A stretch of 13,131 nucleotides of DNA, from positions 68,315 to 81,445 of the forward strand of contig FR901021.1 in assembly GCA_000437555.1 (NCBI GenBank). Direction: 5' to 3'. Numbering within the stretch: the stretch's first letter is position 1; the number at the start of each line of letters is the position of its first letter. The notes under the pieces are model-generated. The model was not told where the DNA came from and searched no databases. It saw nothing but the letters and a program-made list of their open reading frames with translations. Positions 1-5,408 of the stretch are shown one piece after another. Made by a program: the position numbers and the translations under genes. Source of the DNA: Acidaminococcus sp. CAG:917 (lineage in GTDB: Bacteria; Bacillota; Clostridia; Christensenellales; CAG-917).

Positions 1-226
1 TCATTGCTCTGCCGCCCGCTCCCGCCGAGCCGTATACCATATTGATTGCCGCAATTTCCGATTCCGCCTGAACGAAGTGTCCTCCCACTTCGTTTAATCT
101 CCAGGACATATATTCGGGAATTTCGTTTTGAGGAGTTATAGGATAACCTGCATAAAAACGGCAGCCTCCGCGGATAGCCGCTTCGGCGATTGCTTCGTTG
201 CCTTTCATTAACTTCTTTTCTGCCAT
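1..226 (-). CDS. vorB: 2-oxoacid:ferredoxin oxidoreductase alpha subunit, N-terminal part (VorB-like)
   Basis: Partial gene: the first 75 residues are visible and the rest lies beyond base 1. Seen: the product begins MAEKKLMKGNEAIAEAA, followed by GYPITPQ (about residues 27-33) and a QAESE-IAAINM segment (53-63) ending in a Gly/Ala-rich GSAGAGGRAM stretch. These are characteristic of the N-terminal pyrimidine-binding-type domain of the alpha subunit of ferredoxin-dependent 2-oxoacid oxidoreductases (VOR/KOR group). The family oxidatively decarboxylates branched-chain 2-oxoacids or 2-oxoglutarate with CoA, giving acyl-CoA, CO2 and reduced ferredoxin in the cytoplasm. The start is fixed by an AGGAGG at 231-236 (read on the minus strand) that overlaps the stop of the preceding ferredoxin gene, implying a vorD-vorB operon with tight translational spacing. 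Whether the substrate is 2-oxoisovalerate or 2-oxoglutarate cannot be decided from this fragment; the similarity I recall best is to VorB. Confidence 0.85.
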   Translation of the reverse strand, partial: MAEKKLMKGNEAIAEAAIRGGCRFYAGYPITPQNEIPEYMSWRLNEVGGHFVQAESEIAAINMVYGSAGAGGRAM

Positions 227-234
227 ACGTCCTC

Positions 235-441
235 CTATTTCTCCACCGTTATAACGCAATCGGGGCACGTGGTAGCGCAAAATGCGCAACCGATACACTG
301 AGACATATCGACGCATTCGGCGACGAAATATCCTTTATCGTTTGATACTGTCTTTGAAACTTGCATAATCTTTTTAGGACAAGCTTCAACACAAAGACCG
401 CAGCCTTTGCAAAGGTTTTTGCTGATTGTGATTTTTGCCAT
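235..441 (-). CDS. vorD: 2x[4Fe-4S] ferredoxin subunit of 2-oxoacid oxidoreductase (VorD/KorD-like)
   Basis: Small 68-residue electron-transfer protein. Seen: two classic cluster motifs, C11-x2-C14-x2-C17-x3-C21-P and C49-x2-C52-x2-C55-x3-C59-P, separated by a linker containing KGYFVAEC. Two extra cysteines (43 and 62) are not part of the motifs. The family supplies the delta subunit that carries electrons from the thiamine-diphosphate site of VOR/KOR complexes to free ferredoxin. The adjacent alpha subunit gene, starting 8 bases downstream, supports that role. The ORF is open further upstream (an in-frame ATG two codons earlier, and more beyond), but I chose the ATG at 439-441 because a GAGG sits 7 bases before it and the product then begins MAKITISKNLCKGC, as expected. 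A 13-bp palindrome lies just upstream (456-468). The preceding NYN-like gene ends 53 bases upstream on the same strand, so cotranscription is possible. Confidence 0.88.
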   Translation of the reverse strand: MAKITISKNLCKGCGLCVEACPKKIMQVSKTVSNDKGYFVAECVDMSQCIGCAFCATTCPDCVITVEK

Positions 442-455
442 ATACATACCTCGCT

Positions 456-468
456 GACACAAAGTGTC
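456..468. promoter_or_regulatory. GACAC-AAA-GTGTC palindrome upstream of vorD
   Basis: A perfect 5-bp inverted repeat with a 3-base centre lies immediately upstream of the Shine-Dalgarno of the ferredoxin gene. It could be a small operator or an mRNA hairpin near the ribosome binding site. It does not match a regulator site I know, such as Rex or FNR, so function is unassigned. Confidence 0.3.
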
Positions 469-494
469 GCAAAATTGATTTACAAAACTGTTTT

Positions 495-1502
495 TTAGTC
501 AAGACCGCCTAAAAGTTTATAGAGCTGCTCTATAAGCGCGTCATCGTCTATATCTTTGTTTTCCTCACCCGCGGGCTCTTCTTTCTGAGCCTCGTCGAAG
601 TCAAAATCCGTCTTTAGTTCACTCTCGTCAAAATCGTCGTCCGATTTTGTCTGAATCCCGTCCTCTGCCACAGAAGAATTCGGTTTTATATCTTCGGCAT
701 TGGGTTCTTCATTTTCTTTACCGTCGGCTTTCATTTCCTCAACGGGTGCCTTGACGTCGCTCATTGCAACCGTCTCTTCGCTTGCCGACGGCGTATAAGC
801 CTCTTCATTTTGCAAGGCTTCCGCCTCCGCCTCTGCAACGAGATTGTCAATCGCCGCCATCGTTTCGTCCTCTGCCTTTTGAATCTCTTGCTGTCTGAGC
901 TTTTCCTCTTCCGCCTTTTCGTCGGCTTTGGGCTCCGCCACGTCAGTGTTATCGATTTGCTTTAAAGCGTCTTCGATGACTTTATCGTCTACGACCTCGT
1001 TTTCGCTGTCGATATAAACAAGACTCATCGGAGCTACGGGTTTATATCCTTTCTTTAAAACGTCCTTTACGACAGGCTCCTCGCCGCCGAGCAAAATAAC
1101 CTTGTTGCAAAGCGCGGCGTTCTTGTCAGGTTCTATACAGCCTGCGATAACGTCCATACCGTATGACTTAAGGTAAGCAATGAGCGGAGTTATATCTCCC
1201 ATTCCGTATAGCAGGAAAAATCCGTCGATGTTGGGGAATTGCGCAAGACGGACAGCATCGATAACCTGTCTTAAATCAAGCCTGCCTCTCTTCTTTTTAG
1301 GGAGCAAGCTGAGTGCGTCGAAATTGTTTTCGGCGATAAATTCGTCGTAGTCTTTCGACCTTTTTGAAGAATAACCGTAAAATTTGCAAGCGGCTATCTC
1401 TCCGTAGTTCGATAATTCGTTTAAGGCTTTCGCAAAAGTGCTGTAAGGTATTCTTACGCTTTCGATATCCGCCAAAACGATATATTTTTTAGCAGTAAAC
1501 AT
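495..1502 (-). CDS. NYN/PIN-like domain protein with long acidic C-terminal tail
   Basis: 335 residues. Residues 1-140 resemble the NYN (LabA/DUF88-type, PIN-fold) domain. D12 lies in a first beta strand (YIVLADIES), D76 and D82 in RLDLRQVIDAV, and FFLLYGMGDITPLIAYLKSYG (95-115) stands where NYN proteins have the SGDsDF motif. Known NYN proteins are metal-dependent RNases, but here the Asn of the usual D-x-x-N is Ser and the first Asp of SGDsD is Met (M101), leaving D103, so catalysis is uncertain. From about residue 171 the chain becomes a low-complexity region rich in Glu, Asp and Ala, probably disordered. It ends in a short helix-like DDDALIEQLYKLLGGL. Its N-domain is about two-thirds identical (hand alignment) to the upstream neighbour, so the pair arose by duplication. 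The start has AGGAGG overlapping the neighbour's stop, so the two are cotranscribed. The NYN assignment is by motif memory only. Confidence 0.75.
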   Translation of the reverse strand: MFTAKKYIVLADIESVRIPYSTFAKALNELSNYGEIAACKFYGYSSKRSKDYDEFIAENNFDALSLLPKKKRGRLDLRQVIDAVRLAQFPNIDGFFLLYGMGDITPLIAYLKSYGMDVIAGCIEPDKNAALCNKVILLGGEEPVVKDVLKKGYKPVAPMSLVYIDSENEVVDDKVIEDALKQIDNTDVAEPKADEKAEEEKLRQQEIQKAEDETMAAIDNLVAEAEAEALQNEEAYTPSASEETVAMSDVKAPVEEMKADGKENEEPNAEDIKPNSSVAEDGIQTKSDDDFDESELKTDFDFDEAQKEEPAGEENKDIDDDALIEQLYKLLGGLD

Positions 1503-1512
1503 GGTTTGCCTC

Positions 1513-1932
1513 CTACTCTACTTTTAAAATTATGGTCTTGTTGCACAAAACCGAATTCTGGTCAGGTTCAACGACGCCCGCTATGACCTCGATATTAAAC
1601 GCTTTAAGATAAGCTATAAGCGGAGTTAAATCTCCGTTGCCGTAAATGAGGAAGAAACCGTCTACGTTGGGATTCTGCGAAAGGCTTACCGCATCGATAA
1701 CCTGACGCATATCCAGCTGTCCCCTTCTTTTGCCGCTTAGCGGAGAAAGAGCCTCATAACTGTTTTCCTCGATAAACTCGGCATAGTCTCTCGTCCTTTT
1801 TCCGCTGTAACCGTAAAATTTGCAGGAAACTATTTCTCCGAATTTGGAAAGTTCTTTAAGCGCGGCGTTAAAGGTGCTATAAGGCACCCTTATTGATTCT
1901 ATATCCGCTAAACAAACGTATTTTTTTGCCAT
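1513..1932 (-). CDS. NYN/PIN-like domain protein, single-domain paralogue
   Basis: 139 residues, essentially only the domain found at the N-terminus of the downstream gene. Seen: YVCLADIESIRVPYSTF at the start, RGQLDMRQVIDAV in the middle, then DGFFLIYGNGDLTPLIAYLK, VIAGVVEPD and a closing LCNKTIIL strand. As in its paralogue, the first acidic residue of the SGDsD-like motif is replaced (YGNGD) while the second is kept. The conserved block YSTF, CKFYGYS, RQVIDAV, TPLIAYLK and LCNK is nearly invariant between the two copies and may mark a shared interaction surface. A GAGGAG ribosome binding site precedes the ATG. The stop is 10 bases before the start of the longer paralogue, so the two probably form one transcript. 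NYN proteins act on RNA in known cases; no substrate can be inferred here. Function is not recognised beyond the fold guess. Confidence 0.75.
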   Translation of the reverse strand: MAKKYVCLADIESIRVPYSTFNAALKELSKFGEIVSCKFYGYSGKRTRDYAEFIEENSYEALSPLSGKRRGQLDMRQVIDAVSLSQNPNVDGFFLIYGNGDLTPLIAYLKAFNIEVIAGVVEPDQNSVLCNKTIILKVE

Positions 1933-2030
1933 TATAACTCCTCGATTTGAATCGGTTGTTTTTTATGTTTCAGATTATTTTTAATCCTGTAGCTTTAATT
2001 TATATTTCTTCGTTTATGTTCGGCTATATT

Positions 2031-2192
2031 TTATTTTTTGCTTTGCCTTCGGTTATTTATCTTCTCAGCTACTTTTAAAAGTTCGGCTGCATTTGTTTTT
2101 ATCTTAAACTTTTTAAATCGGCTTACGCTATAGCAAGACGACTCACGTTTTTTTCCACCGCTTAAGCTATGCTTTTTGCGAACAAGAGCCAT
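2031..2192 (-). CDS. possible 53-aa basic protein (doubtful)
   Basis: An ATG-initiated open frame starts 14 bases after the glycosylase stop and runs 53 codons. The product is very basic (MALVRKKHSLSGG, a KRESS-CYS segment, then FKKFKIKTNAAELLKVAEKIN and an RRQSKK end). It fills most of the 274-base gap between the glycosylase and the NYN genes. Against it: no Shine-Dalgarno is visible before the ATG, whereas most genes here have strong ones, and a 54-codon open frame in AT-rich DNA can occur by chance. No family recognised. Confidence 0.22.
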   Translation of the reverse strand: MALVRKKHSLSGGKKRESSCYSVSRFKKFKIKTNAAELLKVAEKINNRRQSKK

Positions 2193-2206
2193 TTTCAATT
2201 TATCGA

Positions 2207-3016
2207 CTAAACTGCGTCTATTTTGTTTTCCCTCGCGTAGTAGTAAAGGTATTGCTGAACGAGCCCGCTTTTATCGCCGTATTTATCGACAAGCCTTTTG
2301 CTCATCTCGTCCGCGCTTATATCACCCATTTTCGCCGAAAAGATTTTCTTTATCCAGGTATCGACGGGAAAAACGTCGAGACGGTGAAATCCGAAAAGCA
2401 ATATACAGTCTGCGACTTTTCTGCCGACCCCTTTTAATTTTAAAAGCTCCGTCCTAAGACTTTCCGTATCGAGCGAAAAAAGAGAAGATAAATCGACGTT
2501 TAAGAGTGCTTTCGAGACGGACTCGAGATAATTTGCCCTATACCCGGTGCCCAACTTGAAATAAAATTCTTCATCGCAAGCCGCCATATCTTCTAACGTG
2601 GGAAAACCAAAATATGTTCCCATATCCTTGCCCAAAGAAGCGCAAAGACGCTCTATAATCGTTTTTATCCTCGGAATGTTGTTGTTTTGCGATATGATAA
2701 ACGAGATAATCATCTCAAAGGGATTTTGATTTAAAATTCTTATCCCCTTGCCGAACTCGACCATTTCGCGGAGATTTTCATCCGATGATAAGTTATCAAT
2801 TATAATATCATACTTTCCGTCAAAATCAAAGTAATTTTTGAAAAATTTTTCATCGTCGGACAGCATATAGTATCCGTCCCCGTCACGGTATATTTTACAT
2901 TCTTTATCGAGAGCGTGCACCGTGTAGCAATCCCCCTCTTTTTTATATCGGAAAACCTGACCGCATTCGAGCGTGGCGGCAGGACTGAAATTTTTGTCGA
3001 AATATATCTTTTGCAT
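2207..3016 (-). CDS. ogg: 8-oxoguanine DNA glycosylase/AP lyase, OGG1 type
   Basis: 269 residues with the chosen start. The enzyme excises oxidised guanine from DNA and can cleave the abasic site by beta-elimination. Seen: an N-terminal domain with LECGQVFRYKK (16-26), then the HhH-GPD core containing ISQNNNIPRI (108-117, equivalent to the NNN-I-x-R segment of OGG1), and LKGVGRKVADCILLF (194-208), the helix-hairpin-helix with the catalytic Lys at K200. PVDTW (217-221) carries the conserved Asp D219. Length fits bacterial OGG1-like proteins. The open frame extends 28 codons upstream, but that part runs through a terminator, so I chose the ATG at 3014-3016, giving MQKIYFDKNF. This start has no Shine-Dalgarno; instead a TATAAT box ends 6 bases before it, which predicts a leaderless mRNA. 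The gene is apparently monocistronic. Confidence 0.93.
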   Translation of the reverse strand: MQKIYFDKNFSPAATLECGQVFRYKKEGDCYTVHALDKECKIYRDGDGYYMLSDDEKFFKNYFDFDGKYDIIIDNLSSDENLREMVEFGKGIRILNQNPFEMIISFIISQNNNIPRIKTIIERLCASLGKDMGTYFGFPTLEDMAACDEEFYFKLGTGYRANYLESVSKALLNVDLSSLFSLDTESLRTELLKLKGVGRKVADCILLFGFHRLDVFPVDTWIKKIFSAKMGDISADEMSKRLVDKYGDKSGLVQQYLYYYARENKIDAV

Positions 3017-3022
3017 AAGTCC

Positions 3023-3050
3023 ATTATAATGTATTTGCAAAATATTTCCA
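3023..3050 (-). promoter_or_regulatory. predicted promoter of the OGG1-type glycosylase (leaderless)
   Basis: Read on the minus strand there is a perfect TATAAT (3023-3028) preceded, 16 bases away, by TGGAAA (3045-3050, 4 of 6 matches to TTGACA). The seventh base after the -10 box is the A of the glycosylase ATG, so transcription would begin at or next to the start codon. Confidence 0.5.
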
Positions 3051-3091
3051 CCTTTTTTTAACAAATGGCAAAAATTACTTAAATCTCTGTT

Positions 3092-3120
3092 TAAAAACAA
3101 AAAACCGCCATAAAGGCGGT
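3092..3120 (-). terminator. intrinsic terminator downstream of the dehydrogenase
   Basis: Minus-strand reading gives ACCGCC, a five-base TTTAT loop, GGCGGT and then a T-rich tail (TTTTTTG). The perfect 6-bp GC-rich stem occupies 3104-3120. It lies about 200 bases after the dehydrogenase stop and just before the glycosylase promoter, insulating the two. Confidence 0.85.
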
Positions 3121-3321
3121 AAATAAAATTTTTATTTATAAATTCTATAAATATAACGCTTTATTTGCTATTAAGGCTTAAAACTAAACGCTTTTTGCAA
3201 AAGTTTTGAATCGCTCAATCTAAACGGTAAATTTTAAAACTTAAACAATTCGTATATCTTTGCGGTTAATTTTAAATCTAAAGATTTAACGTTTTTGCCT
3301 ACTTTGTTGTGCGCTGTACCT

Positions 3322-4269
3322 TTACCACTCCACCTGTTTAATGACGCTTTTTAACATATCGGCGGCATGGACTAAAGATTCCACCTCGGAATCGATGAGC
3401 GGAGGTGCAACGTTTGTCTTTATACCGTCACAGCCGACGACGCTCATTATTGATAGCGCGACGTCCTTTATGCCGTATTCGCCGTCAATGAGCGTGGAAA
3501 CGGTAAGAATGGTTTCCTTTCTCGAAAACAGACAGCGGCAAATTCTCGTGACGGAAGCCGCTATACCGTAATCGGTCACTCCCTTGCGCTTTATTATTTC
3601 TGCTCCCGAAGTGCGGACGTATTCCTCCACCTTTTCTTTGCTGAATTCGTTTTCTTTAGCATAAGGGGTGGAAAGACTTTTAACGTAGCTTGCGATAGGT
3701 ATAGAGTTTATCGTTGCCATCGACCACGGAATAAAACTGTTGTCGCCGTGTTCGCCGAAAACGTGAGCGTAAATCTGGTCCTGCCTGACGGAAAAGAGGT
3801 CGGAAATTTTCGTCCTGAGCCTCGCGGAATCGAGAATCGTTCCCGAACCGATTATCTTGTGAGTGGGAATACCCGATGTCTTTATAAATTGATAGGTCAA
3901 TACGTCGACGGGGTTTGCGACTATTATGTAAAATGCGTCGGGAGCATATTTGGTTATCTGCGGAATAATGCTCTTCATAATTCCGACGTTGGTGGAGGCA
4001 AGGTCTATTCTCGACTGACCGGGACGTCTGCCGAGTCCCGACGTGATAATGACGATATCCGAGTCCTTTGCGTCCTCATAATCTCCCACGTATATTGTGG
4101 CAGGACTCAAAAACGGGAGCGCCTGAGATATATCCATAGCCTCGCCGAGAGCCTTTTCCTTATCGATATCGATAAGTACTATTTCGTTTGCCGTCCGGGT
4201 AGCGAGCAGACTATACGCAAGCGACGAGCCTACGTGTCCGCAACCGATGATTGTAACTTTTCCGTTCAT
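3322..4269 (-). CDS. ldh: L-lactate dehydrogenase family protein (lactate or malate specificity open)
   Basis: 315 residues, usual length for the LDH/MDH superfamily; a cytosolic NAD-dependent 2-hydroxyacid dehydrogenase. Seen: the Rossmann motif IIGCGHVG (G9, G11, G14), D34 at the end of the second strand (VLIDID) for NAD, N119 in VANPVD, D147 and R150 in GTILDSARLR, catalytic H174 in GEHGD, and T232 in KGVTDYGIAAS. Overall texture (NPVDVLTY, GSGTILDS, EYGIKDVALS) is LDH-like. Oddity: in the mobile loop SGLGRRPGQSR, R81 occupies the position that is Gln in classical LDHs and Arg in MDHs (vertebrate position 102), so the enzyme could act on oxaloacetate/malate or another 2-oxoacid rather than pyruvate. 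The start has GGAAG five bases upstream. A promoter precedes it and a terminator follows, so it looks monocistronic. Family certain, substrate not. Confidence 0.9.
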   Translation of the reverse strand: MNGKVTIIGCGHVGSSLAYSLLATRTANEIVLIDIDKEKALGEAMDISQALPFLSPATIYVGDYEDAKDSDIVIITSGLGRRPGQSRIDLASTNVGIMKSIIPQITKYAPDAFYIIVANPVDVLTYQFIKTSGIPTHKIIGSGTILDSARLRTKISDLFSVRQDQIYAHVFGEHGDNSFIPWSMATINSIPIASYVKSLSTPYAKENEFSKEKVEEYVRTSGAEIIKRKGVTDYGIAASVTRICRCLFSRKETILTVSTLIDGEYGIKDVALSIMSVVGCDGIKTNVAPPLIDSEVESLVHAADMLKSVIKQVEW

Positions 4270-4309
4270 AATGTCTTCCGTTAAATTTTATTCGATTTAA
4301 ACCGCTTAT

Positions 4310-4338
4310 ATGTTATTATGCGAATTTTACAATGTCAA
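4310..4338 (-). promoter_or_regulatory. sigma-A type promoter of the dehydrogenase gene
   Basis: On the minus strand a perfect TTGACA (4333-4338) is followed after exactly 17 bases by TAACAT (4310-4315, 4 of 6 matches to TATAAT). It predicts a leader of about 35 bases before the ATG at 4269. Confidence 0.65.
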
Positions 4339-4462
4339 TCGAATGGAAAAATTTTTGTTAAAATTGTTGAATAAAAAATTTTTTGCTTCCTGATTGCAGG
4401 GCAAATCTAAGTGGTCGGCTAAAAAATAATATCCGATAAAGCTTTAAGCAAAAATTAAACGA

Positions 4463-4496
4463 CAATAAAAAACGGACGGCAATGCCGTCCGTTTTA
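4463..4496 (-). terminator. strong intrinsic terminator after the 102-aa gene
   Basis: A perfect 9-bp stem, ACGGACGGC (4472-4480) and GCCGTCCGT (4484-4492), with a 3-base loop, is flanked by A and T runs on both sides. It lies just after the stop at 4506 and could terminate in either direction. The gene on its other side (dehydrogenase) reads away, so the minus direction is the useful one. Confidence 0.9.
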
Positions 4497-4505
4497 AAGC
4501 GATTT

Positions 4506-4814
4506 TTAAAATATGTCCTGACTGTCCATAAAATAAGCAAGAGAGCTCATAAGTTCGTTTATAAATTTAAGTTCATCGTTTGTTTTATTCTTTAAACGCT
4601 GTCTTAACGGATATTCGTAATGAGTTTGAATGTAGGTCATTATTTCATCGCAATTTTCAGGGACAATCTTTTTTGCGTTACATTTCCTGAAAACGTTTTC
4701 CTGAAGCCATTCCTGCTGTTCGGGCGTAGGCTCAAACACCTTTGGCGGCTTATAACCCATTCCGCCGCTCTTTGACTTTTCTTCCTCTTTTTTCTTCTTA
4801 CCAAATAATCCCAT
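4506..4814 (-). CDS. hypothetical 102-aa protein, function unknown
   Basis: No family recognised. Seen: an N-terminal MGLFGKKKKEEEKSKSGG, i.e. a short basic-then-acidic low-complexity leader, then YKPPKVFEPTPEQQEWLQENVF (21-42) and a C-terminal half that looks helical (EIMTYIQTHYEYPLRQRL, then DELKFINELMSSLAYFMDSQDIF). There is no signal peptide or membrane segment, so it is probably cytoplasmic. Two Cys (about 45 and 55) are not in a metal motif. The ATG is preceded by AGGAGG at a good spacing, its own extended -10 promoter lies just upstream, and a strong terminator follows, so it is a genuine single-gene transcription unit. An inverted repeat covering the -10 box suggests it is repressed or autoregulated. 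The promoter architecture makes the gene call firm; the function is not inferable. Confidence 0.85.
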   Translation of the reverse strand: MGLFGKKKKEEEKSKSGGMGYKPPKVFEPTPEQQEWLQENVFRKCNAKKIVPENCDEIMTYIQTHYEYPLRQRLKNKTNDELKFINELMSSLAYFMDSQDIF

Positions 4815-4824
4815 AATTGCCTCC

Positions 4825-4846
4825 TAAGATGCTTTTTATCATCTTA
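4825..4846. promoter_or_regulatory. inverted repeat (candidate operator) over the promoter of the 102-aa gene
   Basis: A perfect 7-bp inverted repeat, TAAGATG (4825-4831) and CATCTTA (4840-4846), has an 8-base spacer. On the minus strand one arm contains the -10 box TAAGAT and the other runs into the AGGAGG of the ribosome binding site. Because transcription should start inside the spacer, only one arm would be transcribed, which favours a DNA operator over an RNA hairpin. Confidence 0.5.
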
Positions 4847-4869
4847 ACATATTCAAAAGCTTATTTCAA
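4841..4869 (-). promoter_or_regulatory. extended -10 promoter of the 102-aa gene
   Basis: Minus-strand reading: TTGAAA (4864-4869, 5 of 6 matches), 17 bases, TAAGAT (4841-4846, 4 of 6) with a TGT directly upstream giving the extended -10 TGn motif. The predicted start falls near 4834, leaving a leader of about 20 bases that contains AGGAGG. Confidence 0.65.
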
Positions 4870-4936
4870 TACCTTTTTGATTTTTAAAAATTTTCTTTCG
4901 TTTTAAAATTTTTCTCTTGCTTGCCTTCTGCGATTA

Positions 4937-4968
4937 TAAAAAAATCCGACTCTTAGCGGATTTTTTTT
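4937..4968 (-). terminator. intrinsic terminator after cytidine deaminase
   Basis: The stem AAAATCCG (4941-4948) and CGGATTTT (4957-4964) encloses an 8-base loop, with long A/T runs on both flanks (T tail on either strand). It sits 63 bases beyond the deaminase stop, so it most likely ends the deoD-cdd transcript on the minus strand. Confidence 0.75.
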
Positions 4969-5030
4969 AATATAAATGCAAAGTTTTAAAAAACGCTTTT
5001 TAGCTTTTAAATTCATTCTGCCTTTATCGT

Positions 5031-5408
5031 CTATAACTTAAAAGCGTTAGGCAGAAAATCTTTTAAGGTAAAGCTTTTTATTTCGCCTTTGTCAAGCTGC
5101 AATATAACAAAATCACCGTCGCAAAACTCGCTTAGCACCTGCAAGCATATTCCGCATGGAGGGCAAAGTTCGTTTCCCGATATAACAGCGATTTTCAAAA
5201 ATTTTCGTTCGCCGTTAGACACAGCCGAACATATTGCGGAGCGCTCGGCGCATATAGTGGCGCCGTAACTTGAATTTTCGACGTTTGTCCCAAGGTATAC
5301 CTTTCCGCTTTCGGCAAGAAGCGCCGCTCCCACGGCGAAATCGGAATAAGGGCTATAGCTGTTAGCTTTAGCTTGAAAAGCCTTTTCAATCAATTCGTTA
5401 TCAGTCAC
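5031..5408 (-). CDS. cdd: cytidine deaminase, GTG start
   Basis: 125 residues, the size of tetrameric bacterial cytidine deaminases. It converts cytidine and deoxycytidine to uridine and deoxyuridine with release of ammonia (pyrimidine salvage, cytosol). Seen: SYSPYSDFAVGAAL (17-30), NVEN (42-45) for the ribose, TICAER (51-56) with zinc ligand C53 and proton-shuttle E55, and PPCGICLQ (83-90) with zinc ligands C85 and C88. The residue between the last Cys and Gln is Leu where the family often has Arg (PCG-x-C-R-Q), a small oddity. No in-frame ATG fits; I chose GTG at 5406-5408 because GGAGG lies 6 bases before it and the product VTDNELIEKAF aligns with family starts. It overlaps the end of deoD by 8 bases, indicating translational coupling in a nucleoside salvage operon. 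Confidence 0.93.
   Translation of the reverse strand: MTDNELIEKAFQAKANSYSPYSDFAVGAALLAESGKVYLGTNVENSSYGATICAERSAICSAVSNGERKFLKIAVISGNELCPPCGICLQVLSEFCDGDFVILQLDKGEIKSFTLKDFLPNAFKL

Larger units (their letters stand above)
3017..3321. other. 305-base intergenic region between glycosylase and dehydrogenase
   Basis: Besides the glycosylase promoter and the minus-strand terminator (listed separately), this AT-rich stretch holds an 18-bp inverted repeat at 3272-3289 (TTAAATCT, two bases, AGATTTAA) without a following U-run. I see no credible gene or RNA family in it. Confidence 0.6.

Noticed and set aside
2071..2082. 12-bp palindrome ACTTTTAAAAGT
   Set aside because: A/T-only core without a U-run or promoter context; expected by chance at this base composition.
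3017..3100. 28-codon upstream extension of the glycosylase
   Set aside because: It would run through the dehydrogenase terminator tail and the TATAAT box, and the extra residues do not resemble the family N-terminus.
3748..4284. 178-codon plus-strand open frame opposite the dehydrogenase
   Set aside because: It is antisense to a gene with all catalytic motifs intact, and its product shows no recognisable domain.
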